A stretch of DNA of 64,000 bases from JANRKF01 sp964518725. Lineage in GTDB: Bacteria; Pseudomonadota; Alphaproteobacteria; Rickettsiales; SXRF01. Position numbers and translations under genes: made by a program. This document shows, in pieces, positions 9,001-16,952 of this stretch. The stretch lies in assembly GCA_964518725.1 (NCBI GenBank), contig CAZFKP010000012.1:11840-75839 (forward strand). The letters run 5' to 3'. The notes under the pieces were generated by a model. The model did no database searches. It was not told where the DNA came from and saw only the letters and a list, made by a program, of their open reading frames with translations. Each line of letters starts with the position of its first letter. Position 1 is the stretch's first letter.

Positions 9001-9207
9001 GCTGAAAGAATGCTCTTCACCACGAGAAGTGAAGCGGTTAATCCGCAATATTTGCTCTGCCAGCACATCCTCCAGCAACACGCGGTGTAGCTTCCCGCGT
9101 TTTTTCTCCGCCTCAGCCTGTGACAACGGCGTATAGCCAAACGCAATCAACGCTTGCATGGCAGGCACTTGAGAAACGTATTTTTCAGTGGTGTGGAATG
9201 TGGTCAT
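6007..9207 (-). CDS. hsdR: Type I restriction endonuclease subunit R (HsdR)
   Basis: The motor and nuclease subunit of a type I restriction enzyme; it translocates DNA and cuts at a distance when the site is unmethylated. The 1066-residue protein has the PD-(D/E)xK nuclease core (Asp153 in RRCDIVLF, Glu167-x-Lys169 in VIENKSP), the Walker A motif HTQGSGKS (338-345), the helicase motif DESH (438-441), then GFTGTP, and the motif VI-like segment QAIARVNR. The ATG at 9207 is used because GAAAG lies upstream and it gives the standard ATGA overlap with the preceding gene; an upstream in-frame start would add 21 residues. All known active-site residues are present, so it looks functional. Confidence 0.96.
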   Translation of the reverse strand: MTTFHTTEKYVSQVPAMQALIAFGYTPLSQAEAEKKRGKLHRVLLEDVLAEQILRINRFTSRGEEHSFSAGDAEEAIRRLKPSPIEQRGLVRTNQDIYDSLILGTTIEKTIDGDRKSYSLRYIDWNTPENNAYHATVEVTVERTGSALTRRCDIVLFVNGIPLVVIENKSPTESITQAISQHIRNQGADEIPHLFHYAQLLLATNKNEVRYGTVGTSKKYWQNWKDEQDKDETIHALVNRPLGDTAKTALFSGDFAPARRFFDQMQTEGMRAVTEQDRVLYALCRPERLLELIRNFCVFDGGVKKLGRYQQFFGVRETLRRLKQFDHEGRRRGGVIWHTQGSGKSLTMVMLGKALAQDPDITNARIIIATDRDDLDKQIKDTFKSCQLEPLRAASGTQLIELIQQKKPLITTIINKFDTATRTRDFKDDDSNIFVLIDESHRTQYGSFAAKMRRILPKACYIGFTGTPLLKNEKSTLDTFGGLIHKYTIDDAVRDGAVVPLLYEGRYIEQKLSGQVIDEWFDRVAKGLTDEQKADLKSKFSRMSMLAKTEQAIYAKAIDISEHYRQSWQGTGRKAQLVAPSKSAAIRFKDILDDIGHVSSEVVISGPDDREGNEEVDRTSKDRVKTFWADMMKKYGTEEEYNRQIIESFKGSGDPEILIVVSKLLTGFDAPRNTILYVCKQLKEHNLLQAIARVNRLFEENDQPKQFGYIVDYEGLLGELDKALTNYSSFDGYAEEDLAGSVHDIREELRKLPVLHQNVWGIFASVTNKLDHEQLEQYLADDAIRDEFYAALREFSKCLHTALSSEKTYDVFSTKELDAFKADWKRFTNLKRSVQIRYQEVVDIKEYEPKIQKLLDDHIIATPAQIIVTEVNINDPSALEAVIAEQGVTAASKADRIASATKKTITERMEEDPTLYKAFSQMLEEAIREYRSKRISEKDYLKRVSEIAKDVASGKRAENIPTKIQDNLDAQAFYGALLPTIKLYLPEGTSAEATAAEISLAALSIIKKHLIVNIWQNPDAMKKIQNTLDDYFFDIVGPEMAVSLTPDELDKVLESLMAIARARFSG

Positions 9208-10835
9208 GCTGCTTTCTTTCGTGGTTTTTTCTTGCCCTGTTTTTTGGGTGACGTATTGTTCACAAAACAAAATACGGGCTTAACATTCATTAGATGTAAT
9301 GCCTTAATGCTGCGCATCAGGCTAATGCGAGAGAACAACGGCAAGTTAGTAGATTTTTTGCCTTTTTCTTTACGGCTAATAATCGCATAGACAACCTTGT
9401 ATGCATCGTCTCCAACTGGAGAGAGATATGCCGCCTCGTTGTTGCTGCCCATTTTTTCTTTGAGCAACGCCTGAAATTTCTCTTTAGCCAAGGGTTCGGA
9501 TTTTATAATCTCTATGGAGTTAACACCCTGATTGAATAGATGACTTAGACTTGCTGAAAGCGTTGAAACCTTAACGTGATACAGCACGGCTTTACCATCT
9601 GTTACGGTATAAAGATCACAAGGCTCTATTTGTGTTTGGCCAGCGGGGCTGGTGTTTTCTGTGTCTAGGCAAATAATGGCATTATTCGACTCCCCGACCG
9701 CAATATTATAAGCCCCCTCCGTTGCATGATTATAATCGGGCAGGCTTTGATCTTCGTAATATCCATCTAAAGTGTCATGCAGCTTGGTAATGTAATCATT
9801 CTCAACCTTATACCAGCTACCATCACAAAGGTGATAACACTCCGTGGTATCATCCAGCTGCGTATCAAATACGAGGCATTTAAAAATGCGGTATTCATCT
9901 TTAACGATGCCATTATCATCCGTCATTGCCAGCTTATGTTGACGTAGCGTTTCTATAGTAACATCAGTTAATGCGACACTAGCACTCTCCAGCTGGGTGT
10001 AATAATTGCCCAGATACACATCGCCATATAAGTACCGCTCACCGCACCCTATGAAGCATGAGTAAACTTTTTCTTCATAGTTAATAATGTCGGGAACGGT
10101 AAGTGCAACGCTCTCATCGTTAGCGTTGGCGCGGAATGCCGCCAGTAATTTCTCGTTTAGTTTGTTAATAAGTTCCGGGTCTTTCACCGGCTCAATGTTG
10201 CGAATACCGGGAAAGGTAGTTTCGTATTCATTGCTCTCATACAGCGCGAATAGTTTTTTACAAATGTCGGGAAGATCAGCCGCCGCCGCGCTGGAGCTTA
10301 TGCGCAGGTTGCTGGAACCGGTGACCTGCTTGAATAAATCCTCATATTCTTTCTTCACTGTTCCCGTGAGTTTTTTCAGGATGTTGCTGTCCCGGTCGAA
10401 GTCAAAATAAGTGAGATCAGAGGGTATGGATGGCTGAGTTGTTTTCCTTCGCGCCTCGCTGGGTTCAAGCACATCGGTGCTTTTTACTTTTTTAGGGTCG
10501 GCGCAATTAAGCGTTACACGCAGACCAAAATCATACTCATAACTTTCTTCCTTCAGGTTGTGATACACATGGCCGAAAGAAAGAGCGAAGCATCGTGTGC
10601 CCACATTCAAAAATACCAACGCGCCTTTAGACACTTGTGGCAACTGCTTCGAAATACCAAAATACCCACGCCACCATGGCTGCGATGGCATATTATCAAG
10701 TACAAACAGCGTCGCGCCCTGTGGCAAATTACTGGCTTGTGCCGCACCATCAAGATGGTGATCCTCTTTCAATGCATTCGTTGCATTAAAATCTGGCTTC
10801 AGCAAATAGATGGAAAGCGGACGGGATTTACTCAT
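9204..10835 (-). CDS. TIGR04141 (DUF6119) family protein embedded in the RM operon
   Basis: A 543-residue protein that fits the 'sporadically distributed protein, TIGR04141 family' by length, by the N-terminal SIYLLKPDF segment, by the WWRGYFG motif near residue 55, by the strand-rich LVFLNVGTRCFALSFGHVYH region and by the C-terminal FSRISLMRSIKALHLM segment. The family is patchily distributed and frequently sits near restriction systems; its biochemical role is not established. There is no signal peptide or membrane segment, so it is cytoplasmic. The C-terminus is very basic (KKQGKKKPRKKAA), which suggests nucleic-acid binding. It is coupled at both ends by 4-nt overlaps, upstream with hsdS and downstream with hsdR. 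Base composition is more AT-rich than the core genes. Confidence 0.78.
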   Translation of the reverse strand: MSKSRPLSIYLLKPDFNATNALKEDHHLDGAAQASNLPQGATLFVLDNMPSQPWWRGYFGISKQLPQVSKGALVFLNVGTRCFALSFGHVYHNLKEESYEYDFGLRVTLNCADPKKVKSTDVLEPSEARRKTTQPSIPSDLTYFDFDRDSNILKKLTGTVKKEYEDLFKQVTGSSNLRISSSAAAADLPDICKKLFALYESNEYETTFPGIRNIEPVKDPELINKLNEKLLAAFRANANDESVALTVPDIINYEEKVYSCFIGCGERYLYGDVYLGNYYTQLESASVALTDVTIETLRQHKLAMTDDNGIVKDEYRIFKCLVFDTQLDDTTECYHLCDGSWYKVENDYITKLHDTLDGYYEDQSLPDYNHATEGAYNIAVGESNNAIICLDTENTSPAGQTQIEPCDLYTVTDGKAVLYHVKVSTLSASLSHLFNQGVNSIEIIKSEPLAKEKFQALLKEKMGSNNEAAYLSPVGDDAYKVVYAIISRKEKGKKSTNLPLFSRISLMRSIKALHLMNVKPVFCFVNNTSPKKQGKKKPRKKAA

Positions 10836-12007
10836 GCCGCCTCCTTATCCACCTGCACCCGCCATTCGCCGGTGAGTAGCTTTTGCATCAGGCCGCGTTT
10901 TTGGGATTTATAGGTGGCGAGTAATTTTAGGGTGACATTGATGTCTTCTTCCGCTTTGCAGAGAAGATCACCAATGAATTTTTGGGTTTTTAGATCAGGG
11001 AGCCAGACTTTCTGCTCTAGAAAATCTTTCTTGTTAAGCACACGGTTGCGCCCTGCGCCACCCGGTGAAATAATCCCCATTAGCTCGGTAAAGCGGCGTG
11101 TTTGTATGATGTAGCGAACAAAGTCGGGATATGCTTTTTTCAGATCAATTTCATAAGTAGGAAAACGGTGTGACACCAGGCAATGCTCATCTTCTGGTTT
11201 TACAATGGCAACCGCACCTTCCCACGCAAAGGTGATATTGACGATCAGATCATTGGCTTTGACTTGATATAGCGTGTCCATCTCCACCCTGTTGAAATCT
11301 TCCACAAAACGTTGGAATGTGCCCTTGCAGTGGCTTCGCAACCCTAGAGAGCTGTACGGCTCTAATGGCTTCGGTACAGCACGCGCAACGTTGGTAACAA
11401 AGTGTTTTAGTGGCGTGTTCGGCGTTTGATTAGAGATGGTATGTGCAATAAGCGAAGTTCTTACTTTTCGCTTCAATTCCAGTGCTTTTTCTAGCTTCTC
11501 AATTGCCTCGTCCCAGGTGCGGAGGATGGTCGCAATTTTGCGTTGCTCAGTAAGATCAACAGGAATTGTTACCTCAAGATTATGAACGTCATCATTGTTT
11601 ATTGCGGGATAATTTGACCCAACAACTAATTCATCTATTTGACGATATATTAAATCTGAAAGAATGTATTGATTTAGGTATTCAGATGTCTGCTCATTTT
11701 TGCATCTTAGGACGGCAAACCCAGTTGAGCAGACAAGGTCAGGAATATCTACTTCAACTCTTGCAAAACCTCTTAAATTTGGTCGAACAGTCGACATGAT
11801 GATGTCGCCATTTTTCACAATACGGCGTGCGCGTGGTGAAGCGTCCTTGAAGATAATTTTATCTTTTGGGTAGGCAATATTCCCTTCATCGACCATTGAA
11901 AGGTCAATGTAATTAAATGCATAGTCTTCGGGCGTGCGCGTTCCAAGGCTCTCAGGATTTATTTGAGCTAGATCGCCAACCGTTAATGTTTCCCACCCAC
12001 TACGCAT
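10832..12007 (-). CDS. hsdS: Type I restriction-modification specificity subunit (HsdS), full size
   Basis: A 391-residue S subunit that chooses the DNA site for methylation and cutting. Two target-recognition domains are visible: the first at about residues 1-150, the second at about 195-340. They are separated by a conserved helix beginning near TEQRKIATILRTWDEAIEKLEKALELKR, and a second helix ends the protein (VTLKLLATYKSQKRGLMQKLLTGEW). This is the standard two-TRD, two-spacer layout, so it should recognise a bipartite site. It begins 8 nt inside the end of the RhuM gene and overlaps the TIGR04141 gene by 4 nt. Confidence 0.93.
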   Translation of the reverse strand: MRSGWETLTVGDLAQINPESLGTRTPEDYAFNYIDLSMVDEGNIAYPKDKIIFKDASPRARRIVKNGDIIMSTVRPNLRGFARVEVDIPDLVCSTGFAVLRCKNEQTSEYLNQYILSDLIYRQIDELVVGSNYPAINNDDVHNLEVTIPVDLTEQRKIATILRTWDEAIEKLEKALELKRKVRTSLIAHTISNQTPNTPLKHFVTNVARAVPKPLEPYSSLGLRSHCKGTFQRFVEDFNRVEMDTLYQVKANDLIVNITFAWEGAVAIVKPEDEHCLVSHRFPTYEIDLKKAYPDFVRYIIQTRRFTELMGIISPGGAGRNRVLNKKDFLEQKVWLPDLKTQKFIGDLLCKAEEDINVTLKLLATYKSQKRGLMQKLLTGEWRVQVDKEAA

Positions 12008-13082
12008 CTTTCTTCTTCCTCGTCTTTTTCACCGCCACAGTTTTTCTCTCGGCGGCTTTGGGGGCGACGATGGCTTTTATTTCCTTGTCAAAATCCGACA
12101 CGAATATCTGGTCTTGGATGATGCGGTATTTATCAAACTCACTCTCGGCGTGTGATTTTGCAATGTCCGCGCTGATTTTTCCTGCGTTCGGCAAAATTTC
12201 CCGCTCATCAAATTCCAGAAATTGATCCAGCCGTTTCGACCAATCTTCCATCGTCATCGGGATTTTTCGTTTGGCGCGATCTTCCGCAAGGTCAAGATAG
12301 GCGTTGACGATGCGCCCCAACGACTCCAATTCCTCCGGCTTCAGATAATTCTTGGCAATGGAAACATCGGGCTTAACAATTTTACCCGAAGGCGCAGCCT
12401 CCCAGCTGGTCAGCCCCATGTGTGGCTTGGTGCTGTCGGCGCGTTTCTTAATCAACTCGGCAGCGGTGTGACCGTGAATGGCGTAGTGCAGCTTGTTTTG
12501 CACCTTGGCAAAGAAGGTGCGCGTGGTGGGCGCATTCTGGTTGTAATCCACGCTGGTGGCATAAATATCGGTGATCTTCTGGTAAAAACGCCGCTCGCTA
12601 AGGCGGATTTCGCGGATTTCCGAGAGCAAGCGTTCGAAATAATCTTCACCCAGAAACGCACCATTTTCCAACCGCTTTTTATCCAGCACATAGCCTTTAA
12701 CGGCAAATTCCCGCAGCACCTGCGTCGCCCATTGGCGGAATTGCGTGGCACGCACCGAATTCACCCGATAACCAACGGAGATGATGGCATCCAGATTATA
12801 GAAATTAGTGTCGTAATTTTTACCATCGGCGGCAGTTGTCCGGAAATTCCGGACAACTGATTTCTCCTCTAATTCATGGCTAGAAAAGATATTTTTCAGA
12901 TGCTCGCTAACCGTGCGCTTATCAACATCAAATAACTCCGCCATGAGTTTCTGGGTCAGCCAAATGCTTTCATCCTCATAACGCACCTCAATGCCGCCTT
13001 TGCCCACCTGATTCGTGAAAATCAAGAATTCAGCGGTGCTATTGCGGATGGTCAGATTTTTTGAAGGAGGTTTTTCGCTCAT
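12000..13082 (-). CDS. RhuM-family protein between hsdM and hsdS
   Basis: A 360-residue member of the virulence-protein RhuM family. The N-terminal half holds the typical sequence SIWLTQKLMAELFDVDKRTV followed by IFSSHELEEKSVVRNF, and YNLDAIISVGYRVNS. The middle contains the NKLHYAIHGHTAAELI segment seen in the family, and the C-terminus is a basic Lys-rich tail. RhuM was named from a Salmonella pathogenicity-island gene; its molecular function is unknown, though the N-terminal region resembles phage Bro/KilA-type DNA-binding domains. Genes of this type are repeatedly found inserted in type I RM operons. It overlaps hsdM by 4 nt and hsdS by 8 nt, so it is made as part of the RM operon. Confidence 0.85.
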   Translation of the reverse strand: MSEKPPSKNLTIRNSTAEFLIFTNQVGKGGIEVRYEDESIWLTQKLMAELFDVDKRTVSEHLKNIFSSHELEEKSVVRNFRTTAADGKNYDTNFYNLDAIISVGYRVNSVRATQFRQWATQVLREFAVKGYVLDKKRLENGAFLGEDYFERLLSEIREIRLSERRFYQKITDIYATSVDYNQNAPTTRTFFAKVQNKLHYAIHGHTAAELIKKRADSTKPHMGLTSWEAAPSGKIVKPDVSIAKNYLKPEELESLGRIVNAYLDLAEDRAKRKIPMTMEDWSKRLDQFLEFDEREILPNAGKISADIAKSHAESEFDKYRIIQDQIFVSDFDKEIKAIVAPKAAERKTVAVKKTRKKKDA

Positions 13083-14596
13083 ATGGCAATCCCCAATTCT
13101 TTCAGATATCCATCCATCTTGGTGCGAACATCAGTGAGTTCGCCTTCGATTTTCTTAATTTCCTTCTGCAGTGCGGCGATGTCGATTTCTTCCTCTGCCT
13201 CGAACGTATCCACATAACGCGGGATGTTGAGGTTGTATTTATTCTCGCGAATTTCATCGATGTTGGCGCGGTACGCATATTTCTCCACCGTTTTGCGCGC
13301 GCGGTAGGTATCGATGATTTTCTGGATGTGTTCATCTTCCAGATGGTTCTGCGCCTTGCCAGCGCGGAATTCTTTGCTGGCATCAATGAAAATCACGTCT
13401 TTGCGTTTTTCATTTTCGCCACCTGCCTCGCGTGAGCGGTCGAACACCAGAATGGCAACGGGAATGCCGGTGGAGGTGAATAGGTTGGCTGGCAAGCCAA
13501 TCACCGCATCGAGCAAGTTTTCATCAATCAGCTTCTGGCGGATTTGCCCTTCGGATGCGCCACGAAACAGCACGCCATGCGGCACGACCACCGCTACGCG
13601 ACCCGTCAGACGCCTTGCGGTTTCTATCATGTGGGTAATGAACGCGTAATCACCCTTGGTTTTAGGCGGAATACCACGCCAGAAGCGTTTGAAATCATCG
13701 GTGCTGGCGTTTTCGTGACCCCATTTATCAAGGCTGAATGGAGGGTTTGCGACAACCACATCAAATTTCATCAGCTTATCGTTTTCAAGCAGTGCAGGGC
13801 TGTTGAGCGTGTCGCACCATTCAATGCGCGCGGCATCTTTGGAGTGCAGGAACATGTTCATGCGCGCCAATGCCCAAGTGGCACCGTTCATTTCCTGACC
13901 ACACAGCGCGTAATTGTCGTTGCCGACTTCCTGCGATGCACACACCAGCAAGGAGCCAGAGCCGCAGGCAGGATCGCAGATCACATCACCTGGTTTGGGT
14001 GCCGCCAGTTTTGCCAGCAAGCGCGACACTTGTGTTGGCGTATAGAATTCCCCAGCTTTCTTGCCTGCATCTGATGCAAAGCGCGAGATGAGGTAAATAT
14101 AACATTCGCCAATAATATCTTCGCTCACGCGGCGGGGGCTTAAATCAAGTTCTGCCTTATTAAAATCCTCCAACAGCATTTTCAGGCGGCGGTTGCGATC
14201 CTTGGGTTTGCCAAGGCTGGCTTCGGAGTTAAAGTCAATATTGCGGAACACGCCTTCCAGCTTGGAGCGGTTGGCTTCTTCTATTTTCTCCAACGCCATG
14301 TTAATAAGCTCGCCGATGTTCGGCTCCTCGCGCTTTGCATACAGGTCGTAAAAACTTGCTCCTTCTGGCAGAATGAAGCGTTCGCGCTCAAGGCGGCGGC
14401 GAATACGCACATCGTCATCACCGAACTGCTTGCGGTATTCCACCACATGGTCTTTCCACACATCCGAGATATATTTGAGGAACAACATCACGAGGATGTA
14501 ATCTTTGTAATTGGCGGCATCGATCACGCCACGGAACGTATCGCACGCTGCCCATGCCGCATTATTTACCTGCGCCTGTTTTACTTGATCGGTCAT
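13079..14596 (-). CDS. hsdM: Type I restriction-modification methyltransferase subunit (HsdM)
   Basis: The N6-adenine methyltransferase subunit. The 505-residue protein has an N-terminal HsdM helical domain, the GEFYTPTQVSRLLAKL segment (about 182-197), the SAM-binding motif DPACGSGSLL (208-217) and the catalytic NPPF motif (284-287). A C-terminal coiled coil (about residues 465-495) should contact HsdS. Length is typical and all key residues are present. It is the second gene of the operon, overlapping the half-size S gene and the RhuM gene by 4 nt each. Confidence 0.97.
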   Translation of the reverse strand: MTDQVKQAQVNNAAWAACDTFRGVIDAANYKDYILVMLFLKYISDVWKDHVVEYRKQFGDDDVRIRRRLERERFILPEGASFYDLYAKREEPNIGELINMALEKIEEANRSKLEGVFRNIDFNSEASLGKPKDRNRRLKMLLEDFNKAELDLSPRRVSEDIIGECYIYLISRFASDAGKKAGEFYTPTQVSRLLAKLAAPKPGDVICDPACGSGSLLVCASQEVGNDNYALCGQEMNGATWALARMNMFLHSKDAARIEWCDTLNSPALLENDKLMKFDVVVANPPFSLDKWGHENASTDDFKRFWRGIPPKTKGDYAFITHMIETARRLTGRVAVVVPHGVLFRGASEGQIRQKLIDENLLDAVIGLPANLFTSTGIPVAILVFDRSREAGGENEKRKDVIFIDASKEFRAGKAQNHLEDEHIQKIIDTYRARKTVEKYAYRANIDEIRENKYNLNIPRYVDTFEAEEEIDIAALQKEIKKIEGELTDVRTKMDGYLKELGIAI

Positions 14597-15189
14597 TGTA
14601 CACCTGCCTTTTTCATTGTGTGATTATTAACGAGCAAACTCTCAATGCTCTGATTTATCAAGTGATGCTTTGCTTTGCCCAGGCGCGTGATTAACTCCTG
14701 CTCCAGCTTCTGAAGCTGTGCGAGGTCGCCTATTTTCTTTTGGGTTTCCATGTCAGGAAGCGGCACATCAAAGGTTCTTAGATCAGCGATGCCAATTCCT
14801 GTGATGATACTTCCTTGTGTGAATTTCGAGAAATGTGCGGATGCCAAATCAGACGTCAGTATCCTGGCAAGAAAGGTAGGCTCAACTATATCGCGATACG
14901 GACGCAGTACAATAAGCGGTGCAGAGGCAACATAGTTGCGCCCGTCATCGGGTACTATTACAACGCCAATGCCAGCACCGCGACCACGGAAAACAAGATC
15001 GCCTGCACGCAGTACGAATTTAGCGTAAGATGTATCACCATCCGTTTTGGTGGCGGACTCAATGTTGATATGCCCAGCAGGATTAATATCGCCCAACTGC
15101 AAAAGAACATACTTTCCTGCTGCGCTAGGGGCTGGTTTGCCCCTCAACGTAAGGCCAGTACTAATATCGCATAGGCTATCAAGATTCAT
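14593..15189 (-). CDS. Half-size HsdS-like specificity protein (single TRD)
   Basis: A 198-residue protein with one target-recognition domain (about residues 1-145, including KYVLLQLGDINPAGHI and GSIITGIGIADLRTFDVPLP) followed by one dimerisation helix (METQKKIGDLAQLQKLEQEL). It has the form of a half S subunit, as known from type I systems where two halves pair to make a palindromic-type recognition unit. It is the first gene of the operon, 24 bp after a strong promoter. A complete two-TRD HsdS is encoded three genes later, so the operon may have two specificities, or this protein may regulate the other. Identification as an S-type TRD is firm; its role is inference. Confidence 0.85.
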   Translation of the reverse strand: MNLDSLCDISTGLTLRGKPAPSAAGKYVLLQLGDINPAGHINIESATKTDGDTSYAKFVLRAGDLVFRGRGAGIGVVIVPDDGRNYVASAPLIVLRPYRDIVEPTFLARILTSDLASAHFSKFTQGSIITGIGIADLRTFDVPLPDMETQKKIGDLAQLQKLEQELITRLGKAKHHLINQSIESLLVNNHTMKKAGVQ

Positions 15190-15219
15190 TTTTTGCGCTC
15201 TTGTGTTTAATTTAAGAGC

Positions 15220-15248
15220 ATTATATCCGAATCAGAATCTCCCGTCAA
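15220..15248 (-). promoter_or_regulatory. Near-consensus sigma-70 promoter of the RM operon
   Basis: On the minus strand TTGACG (15248-15243) is followed after exactly 17 bp by TATAAT (15225-15220). The expected start of transcription is near 15213, about 24 nt upstream of the half-HsdS start codon. It is the only good promoter seen upstream of the seven overlapping genes. Confidence 0.75.
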
Positions 15249-15323
15249 TATGTATCTTATTCTTGTATCTGTTTTAAGAAGAAAGATTTCTGCATTTTCT
15301 GCTCTTGGCGTGTTGCTTATCAA

Positions 15324-16952
15324 CTATTCCATATGCCGCATAAACTCCACCACCTCGGCATCACAGCGGATGTCGGCGGGGGTGATGGGTTGTTTGAGGG
15401 CGATGCCTGCAAGGGATTTGCAGCGTGAAAGTGCCACATAAAGCTGGCCAGCGGCAAACGCTCCGCTGCCAAGGTCGATGATCACGCGTTCAAGCGTTTT
15501 GCCTTGGCTTTTATGGATGGTGATCGCCCAGGCGAGTGTCAGCGGAAATTGCGTGTAGGTGCCGAGTGTTTTTTCGGCGATCTCGCTTTTTTCTTCACTG
15601 AATTCATAGCCGATGGTTTTCCATTTCTCAGGCTCCACCTCATGCACCACGTCGCCCACACTCACCGAAATCATCTCAATGCCAAGCTTCTCTACCAACC
15701 CAATTGTGCCGTTCACCCAACGGCCTTCACTGTCATTCTTCACAAACATCACCTGTGCGCCGACCTTCAGAATCAGTTCTTCTGGTGCAGGCAACCTGCC
15801 GCCTTTCATGCCAAAATCACCGCTTAAGCTCCCGGCGTAACTTCGTGCTTTTCCTGCAAGCCCGGCGAGCTTGGTGGCATTAATATCTCCGGCTAGTGCG
15901 TTGGTGGTGGTGAGCACCAACGTACCGGGCGCAGGACTCGCTTTGGGATTTAAGCGACTGTTGAGTGCCTCCAGTTCGATAGTATCGCACGTGCCTGCGC
16001 GGATGGCGTTTAAAATTTGGATGAATGCGCCGTCATTCTGGCGATGGATGGTGTTAAATTGTATCGTCTTGAAATTTGCGCCAGCATACGATCTTGTGCC
16101 GAAAAAAAACGGCGTTTGGTAGTATTGCCCGAAAAACTCTTTTTCCTCACGGGTTACGACTGGCGGCAGTTGAAACAAATCGCCAATGACGCACACTTGA
16201 ACGCCGCCAAACGGTTTATTGTTTTTTCGGGCAAGTTTGAGGCTGTGATCAATACCCTCAAAAATATCGGCGCGCACCATGGAGATTTCATCGATAATGA
16301 GTAACTCCAATTCCTTGAGCACCTTGGAGCGGGTGGGTTTTAAGGCCTTCACATCAACAAATGCTGGTTTTAAGCGGAAAAACGAATGAATCGTCTGCGC
16401 GCCAACGTTGAGTGCCGCAACGCCCGTGGGCGCCACCACTGCCATTTTCTTCGCCGTATTCTCACGGAAATATTTAAGGAATGTGGATTTTCCTGTGCCC
16501 GCTTTCCCCGTCAAGAACACGTTCTGGCGCGTATTTTCCAGCAGTTCAAATGCCTGCTGAAACTCCGTCGTAATGGTCGGCGCGGTTTTACTTTCTGGTT
16601 TCGGTGTGATGCATTTTTCCTTGATAGGAGGAGTTGCTATTGCTGGCTCTTCGCGCTCAATCAAACCCTGGCGAATAAATTCAGAGCGAATACCACCCGC
16701 GCTGCGGCCACGCTCACGCGCAATATCTTTAATCGCCATATCCTGCATAAACAGGGCTGCTACCGCCTCTTTCTCCTCGAGTGTCCATGGCTTGCCGTGG
16801 TTGGCTGGCATGTCCAACTTCTTTGCACGTTCGGGCTGTAATGCTTCAATCTCCGCAAGCAAGGCTGCACGCTCGGCATCCACAGCAGAAAGCCGTGCAG
16901 TCAATTCTTCCAGCCGTGTGGGTGCCTCAAGGGTCGCATGTCGTGTTGTCAT
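15324..16952 (-). CDS. Pif1/RecD2-type DNA helicase with N-terminal coiled coil and HTH-like segment
   Basis: A 542-residue superfamily 1B helicase. After an N-terminal coiled coil (about residues 10-45) and a helix-turn-helix or SANT-like stretch (about 55-98, PWTLEEKEAVAALFMQ then IKDIARERGRSAGGI), the ATPase core shows Walker A GKAGTGKS (149-156), VAPTGVAALN, the DEIS motif II (221-224), GDLFQLPPV and the C-terminal TIHKSQGKTLERVIID and YVALSRC motifs. Pif1 helicases unwind DNA including G-quadruplexes. This compact bacterial type is common on islands. It is transcribed toward the RM operon but about 135 bp separate them and the RM promoter lies between. The residue pattern indicates an active enzyme. 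Confidence 0.9.
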   Translation of the reverse strand: MTTRHATLEAPTRLEELTARLSAVDAERAALLAEIEALQPERAKKLDMPANHGKPWTLEEKEAVAALFMQDMAIKDIARERGRSAGGIRSEFIRQGLIEREEPAIATPPIKEKCITPKPESKTAPTITTEFQQAFELLENTRQNVFLTGKAGTGKSTFLKYFRENTAKKMAVVAPTGVAALNVGAQTIHSFFRLKPAFVDVKALKPTRSKVLKELELLIIDEISMVRADIFEGIDHSLKLARKNNKPFGGVQVCVIGDLFQLPPVVTREEKEFFGQYYQTPFFFGTRSYAGANFKTIQFNTIHRQNDGAFIQILNAIRAGTCDTIELEALNSRLNPKASPAPGTLVLTTTNALAGDINATKLAGLAGKARSYAGSLSGDFGMKGGRLPAPEELILKVGAQVMFVKNDSEGRWVNGTIGLVEKLGIEMISVSVGDVVHEVEPEKWKTIGYEFSEEKSEIAEKTLGTYTQFPLTLAWAITIHKSQGKTLERVIIDLGSGAFAAGQLYVALSRCKSLAGIALKQPITPADIRCDAEVVEFMRHME

